Shown here piece after piece: positions 11,802 through 22,975 of a DNA stretch of 64,000 nucleotides. The notes beneath the pieces are model-generated. The model saw only the letters and a list, made by a program, of their open reading frames with translations. It did not search any database and was not told the origin of the DNA. The DNA comes from Hanleya hanleyi (lineage: Eukaryota > Mollusca > Polyplacophora > Lepidopleurida > Hanleyidae), in NCBI GenBank assembly GCA_036873755.1, contig JAVTVY010039269.1, positions 1-64,000 on the forward strand, in the 5' to 3' direction. Numbering within the stretch: position 1 is the first letter of the stretch; each line of letters starts with the position of its first letter. The position numbers and the translations under genes are program-made.

Positions 11802-14417
11802 TTTTGCGATGACACTGCAAAATGCGAAAGTCAATTCTTATAAATCTACACTCTCATCTAAAATTGATATGTTCTGCGTAAATAAACAGACAAAGTCATT
11901 CGAGCTGAAAGGGGATTCCCGAATGTGACGAATTTGCTTTGCTCATATACGTATCACTCCGCAGTATTGATGGTGGAAGAAAATACAATAAACATGATGC
12001 TATTCCATAGCTGATATTCAGTTTGGGGGAAAACATCAAATGATAGAACTATATTATCGGGCAGATTCATCGCTTTTCCAAAGGGGGTTAATGGATCATG
12101 TTTAATGTATTTTGCGTGACCATCTGTTTCAATAATAATCAGGATCACATTTGGCCTGTGAAGCGTGTACTAGAAACGATGGTTGGTCCTTCTAGGACAA
12201 GTTGAGCACATGGAAATTGGATCACATTTAACATTTGAAGTGTATCAGATAAAATATACGTATTAACCGTTGGTATAAATTCACAATTCGAAGACATGAG
12301 GATTTACTAATAAATTATAATTATTTTAAATCGAAATCGAATCGAAATCAATTCTGTATGTATTTTAATAGTGGGAACGTGTGAATCAAACCAGTTTTGG
12401 TGCAATAATTTTCATGAGAAGGATTTACCCAGTATATTATTATATTAAAATGGCTATACAACTGTAATCTTACCGGAACTAAAAACCCATATAGCTATCT
12501 TTTTCTCGTCAGAGTAAGCCCTGTTTTCCCTCCAGGACAGACTGAGTTGGCTAATTTGTTTGGGACGTTTACGATATCCGTGGTGAAATCATGATAAGCA
12601 AATGAGATTTTGACCATGTTGGGCAGTCTTCCAATTTAGGTGGTTGTTAAGTAAAACCCAAAGTCTGGCAAAGAGAATAGTTGTGAAGAGAATCACCTGT
12701 AACTTGAGTTCCTGGTTCTAATAATGTAAGGAATATTATACTGATGCATAGTAAATCCAATTAATTAACAATCCTACTATTATCTTTTTATTTACAATCC
12801 TTTCCTTTCAAGCTTTTCTCTGTCGTTAGAACAGATAAAACAATAGCGAGACTGCCTTCCAGTCTTCTTAGATATCTGAGACGAAAATTGAGGCCCCTAC
12901 AGCAACGTTGGGTCCGAAAGTTTACTTTGGCAAAGTGTTATCTGGAGTATCCTTTTACCGGAAAATGTTTCGGGGTCGCTTCGAGGAGAATGGAATGTAC
13001 TCGCTATGGATATTGGATTTCTGGCAATATCCTTTCGTTCAGATAGAATAATTTAGACAATGTGCCTCATTTTAATATTAAGTATCACAAGCGTTTTCAG
13101 ATGATACTCGAGCAATTGGCAATATTCCATGGATCGCGATTTAAAGCAGTATTGGCATTATACTTACGAAACACTGTATAAGTTAATGCTTCATACAATT
13201 TGAGGCCAAAAGATACATACCTGTTGGTATATATAGTCAAATTTGTCACTTTGGTGAAAAACACATGAAAAGATAATTGTTTCTCTGATTGGATCAAACT
13301 TGTCGCTCTGATGCTTGAAGCAGGAACGTGGTTTATACCGTTTCTATGATACCGTTTCTTCCCTTATATGTGTTGTAAACTGGTTAACAATCAGACGAGA
13401 AATTTCCGATTACCGTCAAGGGCTTGACCGCCCATCATTTCAGATTTATCCATGATGCATTGCTCCTTGGAATATAGGCGCAAATAAAATATATTTTAGG
13501 AAAATGTGGAGCCGTGGGATTTAACATAGCTCATCAGATTGCCAATATAACAGTATAAATCCAAGCTCATCAAGTATTATGGAAGTTTATCAGCAACTAA
13601 TCCTGAATTAGCATGTCTGCTTTAAATCGACTTTATCAACAACGGCAAGTCAAGTAATAAAACCCATGGCAGCGCTAAGCGTGTTAGTTTACGCAATAAT
13701 AGTGTGAATTTATTTTTCTTTTACGGCCGTGGAATTCGCGACAGTTTTCCTCTTTTAGGAACAATTTATCGTTTCCTTTCGACGCACGGGTCGGCTATTT
13801 CTAAGGCTTCAAACTGTCAGCAGAATTAGTACAAAGGTACAGAGGATATATTCTCCGGATTATTTTATCATGATCCGAAAATCAATATTTTTCGCAGACT
13901 GGTCGACGCTTAACTTCATCACACCATCAAGCTAAAGTAAGGTTAGTACCGTTTAAACAGTGATTCGCAGACTCCCGCCAGTATCTTTGTATATTGTAGC
14001 CTAGAATAGATTTGTGGGAAAATATTTAAAGAACGACATCTGCATGGATTTGATGAGGTCTATTATACTGGTAGATCTTTTGTCTGTCTGCTATAATTGT
14101 GACATAAAATTTGAAAATGAACGCAACGTAATTTCGCGTCAACGGCATATTACTTTTTCCATGCTCCCTTCTCTGGCCTGGTAGATTCAAACTACCAATA
14201 TGCTGGGAGAACGTTTTTATGTGATAATAATAAATTATTTGTCTTTGCTGTAAGAAATATTCCGAAATGAAGAGAAAAGATATAGGAAACATGAATTTGT
14301 GAGGGCCCTCCAATGAGTACAGAAATAGAAGTGATACGAATGTCTCGAAAGTTACAATCGGGATCCTGGTTTTAATGAAAAACATAGTCATTGCAAGTCA
14401 ATTCACTATAAGGGTTG

Positions 14418-14967
14418 AAGGGCTACACCAACAAGCGCTACAAGGGCTACACCACCAAGCGCTATACGGGCTACACCACCAAGCGCCTCCACTCAGTTTC
14501 TCAAATTTGGCGATACATATCGCATGCTGATAGCAAAATACGAGCGTAGCGTGCAAGATCTATGGCGTTACGTCTCGTAACTTGTGTCTAATTCCACTTA
14601 ATCTGGGGCTAGGGGCCGTATGAACCCATGCACTTCAAGATCCACATGGTACTCATATGAACAGTCGCAATCAAAGCGTGACTGAGATACATCATACTTT
14701 AGATGACGACTTTACAACGAATATTATGGATTAAGAATACGGATTTGATATTTTTGGAACATCATGATGTCTTGCCGGCATCATTGAAAACTGTTGACCG
14801 CTTCTCTCTTGCAGGAAAGAAGCCTATGTTTATGTATATTATGATATTATGTCTTTTTGAATTTGGTGCTAATACTGTTATATGGAATAGGTCTTTGGAT
14901 TACGGACGCGTATATTCTTTATTGGGCGACGGCTGAATTATGAATGACGGACCAGACGCTTGTAATT
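14418..14967 (+). mobile_element. 5'-truncated RT element (C-terminus plus 3' end E)
   Basis: The unit reads AGGGTTG-CATATGAGG at the same place in unit III (about 31,130), so this is an insertion with a probable TTG target duplication. Its first part matches the end of the RT reading frame (compare 37,216-37,300, residues YTTKRLHSKFLKIWRY), with a small tandem triplication of the first about 28 bp. The 3' untranslated part follows: CAATCAAAGCGTGACTGAGATAC, TTGCCGGCATCATTG, TTTGAATTTGGTGCTAA, and the terminus GGACGACGGCTGAATTATG...GACGCTTGTAA. The element is dead. Short tandem repeats at the 5' junction are known in Penelope-like insertions, which is weak support for that class. Confidence 0.82.
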
Positions 14968-16065
14968 GCATATGAGGGATTTAGCGTTCTAAAGCTTACA
15001 GGAAGAATAAAACTTCCAAAGAAATATTCTTGTCGGTTGTTCAGTTTACTGAAATCACTACGTCTACGGATACACAATTCCATCTTGATTGTCAAATACG
15101 CCCATGCAAATGTTACCGTAAATGCGTCATACAGTGTTAGATCGCAAATGTTGGAACTCTCATCCTAAAATCGATGCAATTAAAGAAAGACGTGCTCTTA
15201 GATGCTCTGAAAATGATGGATGAAGCCAAAGGCAATACCATCCCAGATTCGGTCAATAAGTCGGCGAATTTTTAACAACATAAATAGATGCGTTGTGGTA
15301 TTGTTTGGAAAAGTATGAAAACTCCCAAAACAAATAGGTACAGAATCGACGTCTTAAACACTGTAAGTCAGGACATTACTGACTAGGACGTACGAAAATA
15401 TGGATCTAGCTCCAGCATTCAGGCATAAGTCGCAAGCTATTCTCATGCTATTCTCATGAAAATACTCAGTGAATAACAATATAAGCTAGAAGAAAAACCT
15501 TTTCCCAAACGAAATGAAATTATGTGAACAGTCCGAAGAATTGTTTAAATGACCTCTCACATTGAGCTACGGTATCGGCATTCTTCCAGATATTCAATTC
15601 TGCATGCACATACACCTCCTTACCATATAAGTTTGTCCAGTGTTAACAATCTTCGATCGTGACTGCAATCGAGCAGATACATATGAAGTCCAGTGAACCA
15701 TAGGCTAATATTTTGTTGTAGTCTGATGCGCAAGTTTTGAGTTATAGTGGAGTGCCAAAGAGATTGGAACTCTTCTGCGTGAGGAAATTAATTTAGTCCA
15801 TACTCAGAAGTTTTGATAGGGCCAGAATGCCAGTCAGAGATATCAAAATGTATGATTCTGTATAACTGGGTTCAAATCTGTGGCAAAAATGTGATGGATT
15901 TGGTTTATAAACTTAATTTAGAATAATACTAGGTGCATAATTATGACCAACGGAACAGTTTTATAATCACTGCCTAGGCAGTGTCGCCCTATCATGGGTC
16001 ACGTGAGACAGCTATTTGTCTCTTTATATATGGAGCGTTTCACTGAAATATTACATTGCGAGAAA

Positions 16066-17825
16066 TACATATATATTATCATGACACTGTGTTGTTCCCG
16101 CACTTTGTATCAGCTTGAGTTCTCGGAGTCTGATCGCCGTATCGACCGAGACCGCAGGTCGAGGTCGATGCGGCGATCAGACTCCGAGAACGAGAGCTGA
16201 TACAAAGTGCGGGAGCAACACAGTGTCATGATGATATATTTATCATATACCGAACTCTTAGGATGTTTTTATTCACCTAATAGGGCGTTTGAATTCCGAA
16301 CTATGTGTTATGACACGCATTGATTGTGTATGTGACGTGGTAAGGCTCATTTGACCTAACTGAATAAATCCGCGCACGTGGCACTGGGCCAAAAATAAAC
16401 TTCCAAGCTTCGATGAAACAAACTAGGTCAGAATAAACAAAACGAGAAAGAGAGAAGAAAGACAGTCAGGTTGGAACAATTTACCTCCCGCAATATTTGA
16501 CATCGAGGATTGCAGAAATGGTGAACTTGAAACGTACATATATACTGTTTGATGTGTTGTTCAACAAACTGTCTTTGGAACTGCGAAACACGATGGATCC
16601 ATGCAGGCGTACAAAAATTTCTCCAACCGAGAAATTCAAACAATGACAAGCAACGCGATTCCGACAGTGTCACAGACGATTCTTGATTCAGGAATTACAT
16701 TTTACAGTCGGTTGGTCAGTGTCAAAGGTACGTTTATAGATGGACGCATGTCCGATAGCTAAGATGCAGTTGTTGAAATTCACGGCAAGGAAAGTTCATT
16801 AGTGGTTTAGCGAGACGAAACTTTTTGGAGGAACGAAATGGGTGGGACTTACGGTTTGCCCAGAAAACTTACTGTGCCCTGTCCACGCTGACTGTGCCAT
16901 GTCCACGCTGTCAGTTGCATAATGTTTATACGGCCGTATTACATCTAAATCGGATTAAAGAAAAATAAATAAAAAATACTACCGGTATACGATCATGATT
17001 GGATTTTACAGTTTCTCTTGGATTTATCGAATCAAACATAATTTTTCAAATGACGTTTGATTTGAATAAGAAAACACGTGATTGAATTGCTGTCTATTTT
17101 AACTGTGGATCGACTGTCTGTCCCTGGAATTCAAATGTTTTCTATGAAGCAGTAGTCAAGCAGAGCTTGCACGGGCAATTGCACTGATAATCCATGGCCA
17201 GACGGGGAGCGTGCAGTCCCCATCAAGGCGGCCCGAAAATGCAGATTTGCAGCACCGGTTGTCACTTCACCGAAGACGAACCGAGGGGGGCGGGATTGAC
17301 CGGCGTGTTAATTTTCAACGTTAACAGACTTACAACATATAGACTAAACAACATTACGAGCCAGAGTAGCCATGTGTTGATGCTTTCGTACAGTTCTTGT
17401 CACTGAAAACGTGGTCACGCAGTAGAGCCACAGAGTTTGTCTTTCGTTCATTTGTATTCGCCATCAAGAAATAATTTCGAGTACCGGGTAACAAGCCTAT
17501 ATTTGATTTTGAGTATTGGAATAAAAAGAATGTCCAAAATCAGATCCAGAATAGGTTCAGTATATATGCATATATTATCGCAAGTGTAAATTCATTTGTA
17601 TTGATCTGGAAATAGCCTTCAGAACTGATCAGTATGGTTGAAATTGACAGTTCCACAAATAGAACAGAACGAAAAGTTCACGGGATTCTCCACGAGACGT
17701 TGCCAAGGTCACCGGCGAAAGTAGTTCCGGTAATCGAGTGGGGCGATACAACATACCGACTGTGGTGATACAGAAATGGAAAACGCGAGTGTGTATCACT
17801 ATCCTAGCACGCATAGGTATATGAT
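16066..17825. other. 1.75-kb insert private to unit II
   Basis: The unit breaks after CATTGCGAGAAATAC and resumes at GGGAAATTATCGGATAT. In unit III these are contiguous (about 32,636-32,660), and also in unit I (about 6,247-6,268). The inserted DNA opens with a 170-bp palindrome and is otherwise not repeated in the window. It includes a relatively GC-rich stretch near 17,190-17,310. Short open frames exist on both strands (minus 16,428-16,673, plus 17,194-17,406), but I recognise neither product. It could be a transposon, a captured host fragment or filler DNA from break repair. Confidence 0.7.
16071..16240. repeat. Near-perfect 170-bp palindrome
   Basis: The left arm 16,071-16,147 and the right arm 16,163-16,240 are reverse complements with only a handful of mismatches, around a 15-nt loop. 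Arm landmarks are CATGACACTGTGTTG and CGGAGTCTGATCGCCG on the left, with their complements on the right. The arms are about 77 bp. It sits exactly at the left edge of the insert private to unit II. It could be a foldback MITE, an inverted-repeat transposon end, or a templated hairpin formed during repair. Confidence 0.93.
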
Positions 17826-19499
17826 AAGGGAAATTATCGGATATCTCAGTCACGCTTTTATTCTTGTTGCACATGTGGACCCATTGAATAATGTGAGCAC
17901 ATGATCCTAACATCGACTTCAGCGTAATAAGAGATAATATTAATAAACCTGTTTTTATAAAAGATAGGAATAGGTGAGTAGAATGAATAGATGAACACAG
18001 ACTACACAGGCACGAACGCATGAAAAAATATTCGTAACTCCGGGCTGTAAGGTCCAACGCCACTCGCATTAATCTCACCTTTCTAGAACATTGGTCAGGA
18101 GACAATGGAGGCGAACATCGGGTCATTGATCCGCCACAAAATTTCTCCATATACATAAAGGATATCATGCAATTTGTGATTACATATAATGGCATAGTCT
18201 CATAGGAAGTCATGTCAGGTATAATCATAGCAAAGGGGATGACCATTTTCAATAAGTTATAATCTTGGTTATATGTATTCTCATCAATGTAAAATATATC
18301 ACAAAAGTCTGTTTATTTTATGACAACTGAAAGAAAGTGAGTGAGTTAGTAGGAGTTAACGTCGTTTTCAACTATGTTTCAGTCATATCACATATGTGCC
18401 AGTACACGAGAGTGCCCACATTTCCTATTATCCTGGACACTGATCAGCCCAGCGAGTACAACAAACTGAGTATTGATGTATTCTATGGAGTAATCGGATG
18501 TCAATATTTTGACCACTCTGCAGTATTGATGGTGGAAGAAATACAGTAAAACGTGATGCTATTCCACAGGTGATATCCATTTTTGGGGGGATACCACTCT
18601 GTGAAAACATTTAAAGGGTAGAGCTATATTATAGGGCAGAATGCGTCGCTTTGTCAAAGGGGGTTAATGGATAATGTTTAATGTATTTTGCTGTTTTAAT
18701 AGTAATGACCTGGTTTTTTTAGGACAAGTTGAACATATAGAAACTGGACCACATGCAATGTGAAGTGTATCAGATAAACTATACAAATCAACAGTTGGTA
18801 TAAATTCATAATTCGAAGACATGAGAATTTACTAATAAATAATAATTATTTAACAAAAGTGATGATAATAATTTACCTGCAGGGAGATGAATAAAAACAA
18901 ATACTTTGGATAATTGAGGACTGGATCTAACGTTATTCAAAATATTCCGAAAACATTGACAGAACATTAGTATTGTCATCTTTGATTATTCAAAACGTTC
19001 GAAAATGATTCTGGTAACATAATATAGAAAACTCATGATAATTGCTGAATATGTGTACATAAGTGAATCTATAACGTTTTTGTAACTTTTTTAATCTTAA
19101 ATCACCTATATTTTATCAATTTCTTTTCTTCAAAATATTGAAAATAAATACTATGTTTCATAGATGGTATGGAAATGTTATGGCTGGGTACTGACGTTAT
19201 AACGGTTGGTTATATGCCATTCTACCGTTTCCAGCAGCTTCAAACACAGTCGTGGGCGCAAGAAATGGTGCATCTGTTGCATACCACAAACACGGTACCG
19301 TTTAAATATACATATGAACGAACTATTTACGCTTCCCCGCGTGGTTTCGCAGCTTCATATTGACACATGTTATGCGATGTGTCATCCCAACAACAACTTT
19401 GCAGAGTATCAGCATCTACTTTTGCTTTTATCCTGTGGCGATCCGAAGGTGTGCCAGAAGAGAATCACTAATTTCGTCTTTGGATCCGCAGGTTAAACA

Positions 19500-19768
19500 C
19501 GTATTCTTATCGACCGTAAGGATTTTAAGATTTTAAGAGATTCTTTTTATCGAGCAGCTACTTTAGAAGATCATTTTAGTCGTGTGAAAGAAGACTGTAT
19601 CTTAGGTTATTTGAGAGAAATCGGGTTATTGCATAAGTTTTAATGTGTGTATGTTTTAATGTGTTGGATTATTAAGTTATTAACTTGAAAACTTAGAATT
19701 TTGTTTGATCGTCGCTATATAGCTGAAATCGTGCTGAATGGGACAACTTAATTCTCTCTCTCTCTCTG
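19500..19768 (+). mobile_element. LINE 3' end inserted in the tandem unit (half 1, unit II)
   Basis: Sequence from TATTCTTATCGACCGTAAGG through the last codons of the LINE frame (residues LGYLREIGLLHKF, stop near 19,640), the 3' UTR and a (CT)n tail interrupts the unit between TTAAACAC and TTATGACGAAAC. In other paralogues (8,590, 26,010, 40,365) these flanks are joined. The 5' truncation point lies at a short match with the target (AAACAYATTCTTATC), which suggests microhomology. The conserved GCGACGTTAAACC just before the tail is shortened in this copy. Confidence 0.85.
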
Positions 19769-20939
19769 TCTTATGACGAAACTTCATTGGTCACTGGTCT
19801 CGAGAAATGGTTCGATACAAAACCATTTCGATACATACATTTTGAAACATTTCTTCGATAGTCAACTCTCAAATATAGAGGGAAGGATTGCTTCAAGATA
19901 GTGACTTCTCATTGGATGTGATTTTGTCAGACCTCATTCCAACCAGCGATATTTAACAAAATGGTGGGGAATGTTATGTTTGATAACAAAACGCAGGCTG
20001 CCTGGATTGGCAGCTATTTCATACACGCGAATATTAAGGAATATATTTTTCTCAAGATTGTGCTCATTCGATTTAGTACATAATTTTTGCTGTTTGTGAC
20101 CTCTGCCATGCGGGATTCTGATCGGTGTGCCACGAAACAAGGTCTAGGCAAACGCGAAATAAAGGCGACGATTAATCACGATGGCTCAACTGCGCATTGG
20201 GGAAACGGAAAACTTGCGGAGAAGATTCGACATATTGACTGATGGCGACTACGCTACAGCTTGAGGAACTTACGAAGCATTATAGACTAACTCTGAGCAG
20301 TAACAGGTGCGGTTAATTATATCGATGTTAAATTAAGCGAATAATTAACAACGCTATACACGTGTCGGTCAACAGGCCATGTGTAACGATATCCGTTACG
20401 GTCAATGTAGACATGATGATCAAACCGGAATAACCAGGATGCTTGGGGTTTAAGGAAGACAGGTGTTCACATTAGAAATTCAACCAATCTCCTGTGTAAT
20501 GTTTTCGACTCGTACCTGTATCTAGCCACCGGACTAACCGAGAGGGCAGCACCAGTAATAGTCTAACGCCGTTTATAGCTGACAGATTGTTTTTCTTCTG
20601 ATCTGATGTTAAAATATAATACAATATAATCTTATGTCCGGTGCTACCAGATCTTGGTCGCGATAACTTTAGTTATTTTGGTGAAGAAACGTTTTTTCCT
20701 TTGTGCATATGCCTCCTGGCGTAACCGGCCCAGTTCTAGACAGGTTACGTCACTCGGCCAGTCATATCAGTCAATTGGTTATGACCAGATTACACCATAT
20801 AAATTCCTAGATTATGCAAAATTAAGCCTGGTGACCTCCTTTATTTTGAATGTTGAAGGTTTGCTCTACCTCTTGTCGAAATACAGGAAAAATGACATTT
20901 TATTTTCAAGTTGTCTGGAGCCTCCTTAAGTGGAATTAT

Positions 20940-21430
20940 ATACGCTAGCTCGAGAGCTGGTATGACAGATCGGCTTAAATAAGTAACTTACCTAATATTA
21001 GTGGATGAGCATCGAGGACGCCTGATGTACAAAAAGTCTCAACATGGGGTGAGCATCGTTAATGTAAGGATACCCCAAAAAATTAACCTGTAATGCCCGA
21101 CGTCATGCCGTAATTTTCTCACCAAGACTATAAATCTACATATATTTTTTTTAATGAAATGGTCCTCGGATATTAACAGTCCACCAGCAGAATCCAACCA
21201 TATACACAGATAATATATTGATGAGGTACTTGTCAGCACCTAACTCGAAATATATACGGCTTAAAAAACACACGAGCTAGTTTCTTGCATAGAAAGAGAA
21301 GCGACCAAACAGTTTTCAATGATGCCGTATCACCGACCAATATTCATTCTTTCAAAATAAAGCTCCAAATCATTCTGTGGAGTATATTGCTGGAACATCA
21401 AGATATTTTTGGTACGAGTGATGCATATTC
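20940..21430. repeat. Private block of half 1
   Basis: This segment (GATGAGCATCGAGGACGCC and following) occurs only here and at about 35,530-35,980, both in half 1 of their units. It leads directly into the RT element in both places. No coding signal was seen. Confidence 0.6.
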
Positions 21431-22091
21431 GACATTCTCTAATCAGCCGTCGTCCATAAAAGAATTTCCGAGTCAATAATTCGAATGACAGTCAGCACCA
21501 GTACCAAATGTGTGTGAAATACAAATAATAAAAACACGAGACGGTTTTCCATAACATAGAACGGTCAACAGTTTTCAATGATGTCAGCAAGACATGCTCA
21601 TCTTCTGTACATAACAAACAACAGGTGGACGTGGGAACCAAAATAACCATCGTCGAGGCTTATTGCTATCGACTGACAGTAATTGGTCAGCTTAGGAGAG
21701 AGTACTTGACCACTAGTGGACACTATGGAATAACCACATTGTCGTATTAAATCTCTGTCTGGATGTAATTCTGGACCATTGCAGAACATAATAATCATGG
21801 CAGACTTTCTGATATTGAAAAGACGTAAATCGAGGAAATGAAGGCCGTTAGTCGATCATTCGGTCATTAATTGACGTGATGGCAATTGATATGAGCTACC
21901 GATAAAAGCCACAAGAAGAATGGTCGACAATGATACACTGTATGGTAGCTGGAGATGAACAGATCAGAGATACAAATGGCTTCATGGATCAGTGTACTGT
22001 TGGAACAATTCCATGAGTCATGGTGCCACACGGAACTATCGGCCGAACCGAAGTTGCATTTGTTGCGCTTGTACGACCACTGACTTGACGG

Positions 22092-22442
22092 GTGTTAGAG
22101 TTGCTTGAATTTCTCATTAAAAATGTCTATGTGAAATTTGGCAACACAATATATCAACAGCATATAGGAATTCCAATGGGTACTAATTGTGCACCCCTGT
22201 TTGCTGATCTATATCTGCTCTCTTATGAATATCACTATATGCAGGCGCTTTCAAAAACCAATCCATTCAAAGCCCGTTCCTTCTCATTCACCAAGCGCTA
22301 TATAGGCGATCTCCTCGCTGTGGATGATCGCTATATAAATGACGCAGTGAAGGATATATATCCACCTTCACTGGATTTGAAGGAAACTACAGATAGCCCT
22401 ACAAGCACATCATATTTAGACCTATATCCAATACGAATTTGA
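22092..22442 (+). pseudogene. Reverse transcriptase fragment, catalytic box mutated
   Basis: A 116-residue open frame holds the RT palm region: GIPMGTNCAPLFADL (residues 26-40), then the box reading YIGD at 70-73 where the family norm is YIDD, then YPPSLDLKETTDS and SYLDL near the end. The first catalytic aspartate is replaced by glycine, so the copy cannot be active. The frame is open upstream of the first methionine for a few codons only and stops at 22,442, short of the thumb and C-terminal region seen at 36,702-37,301. The family is a GIPMG...YIDD type retroelement RT. Penelope-like is my preferred assignment but is unproven. Confidence 0.85.
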
Positions 22443-22485
22443 TAGTTTTGGAACATCTTGATGTCTTGCCGGCATCATTGAAAAT

Positions 22486-22671
22486 TACAACACATATAAG
22501 GGAAGTGGGAAGAGGTGCCGACATACTGACTGTGTCACATGACTTCACAGAATAGTCTTCTGGTTAACATATTCTAAAGCACATACCACGAATCTAACGA
22601 TTCGTGATATGTGTTGTATCTCAGGTACTCTTTTATTGTACCTGTTCATGTGGCAACTTGGATGATATGCA
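22486..22671. mobile_element. Short element nested in E (family F)
   Basis: E reads CATCATTGAAAA then TGCAGGAAAC in its other copies. Here 186 bp separate these, starting TTACAACACATATAAGGG and ending near GGCAACTTGGATGATAT. The same sequence begins a longer insert at 38,867. It contains a tight hairpin, CACGAATC-TAA-CGATTCGTG. Read on the minus strand it resembles the E module AAAGCGTNNCTGAGATA with a different 3' terminus. Confidence 0.7.
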
Positions 22672-22831
22672 GGAAACTAGCCTATGTCTATGTATACTAT
22701 GATTGTCCTTTTGAATTTGGTGCTAACACTGTTATAAGGAATATGGGATAGGTATTTGGGTTATGGATGCGGATATTCTTTAATGGACGACGGCTGAATT
22801 ATGAATGACGGACCTGACGCTTGTAATTATG

Positions 22832-22975
22832 ACAAAACACCCTTACCGGACACGTGTGACCCGACCAGAGCCGATGTTTACATTGCTGACGTAGAAACCC
22901 CATTTCTTCCTCAGCCACACCCCTATAGATATCAAAAGGAGGCCAAACATTCCATTGTGGATCCATGAGAAATAC
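22832..22975. repeat. Dispersed repeat (family G), copy 1
   Basis: This segment matches 43,895-44,035 in the same orientation. Shared landmarks are CACCCTTA(C/T)CGGACA, GAGATC/GATATCAAA(A/G)GGAGGCCAAACATT and CAGCCACACCCC/CAACCACACCCC. Both copies lie beside E termini. Identity unknown. Confidence 0.65.

Larger units (their letters stand above)
50..12310 (+). repeat. Unit I of a large tandem repeat (middle deleted)
   Basis: The sequence from about 50 recurs in the same order and orientation from about 12,335 and about 28,650. Anchors include GTGGGAACGTG at 85, 12,371 and 28,688, and AGATGCTCTGAAAATGATG at 2,980, 15,200 and 31,360. A second block (8,010-9,960) recurs at 18,900, 25,430, 33,655 and 39,735. 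Unit I runs from the unit start to about 6,500 and then continues with sequence of half-2 type, so it lacks the roughly 6.5-kb middle seen in unit II. No open reading frame is long or consistently preserved. The unit is best described as non-coding repeat DNA of unknown origin. It carries private insertions at 2,486-2,964 and about 3,890-5,990. Identity between units could not be computed here but looks high over long stretches. Confidence 0.85.
21430..22830 (+). mobile_element. RT element bounded by inverted E termini (copy A)
   Basis: The left end (about 21,430-21,580) carries the E terminus in reverse (CAGCCGTCGTCCATAAAAG, TTTCCGAGTCAATAATTCG). The right end (about 22,670-22,830) carries it forward (GGACGACGGCTGAATTATG, GACGCTTGTAATT). 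Between them lie a reverse-oriented segment (21,590-22,075, with minus-strand residues GQVLSPKLTNYCQSIAISLD) and a forward RT fragment (22,092-22,442). The element is thus bounded by inverted terminal repeats with 3' ends facing outward. This resembles Penelope-like elements with inverted pseudo-LTRs, or a DIRS-like layout. It could instead be two unrelated elements that landed side by side. The forward E part is interrupted at 22,486-22,671. Confidence 0.6.

Noticed and set aside
14026..14391. 121-residue minus-strand open frame
   Set aside because: Its C-terminal part is also open in unit I (1,844-2,026), but unit III has a deletion of about 20 bp that breaks the phase. The composition is what AT-rich DNA gives by chance.
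15994..16200. Arg/Ser-rich 68-residue frame ending in SESDRRIDRDRRSRS
   Set aside because: The charged part is a translation of the palindrome centre, and the frame crosses the insertion boundary.
17629..18252. 207-residue minus-strand open frame
   Set aside because: It spans the junction between the unit II insert and repeat DNA. The repeat part is also open at 32,734-33,081, but the other copies break it and residue changes between copies look unconstrained. No domain was recognised.
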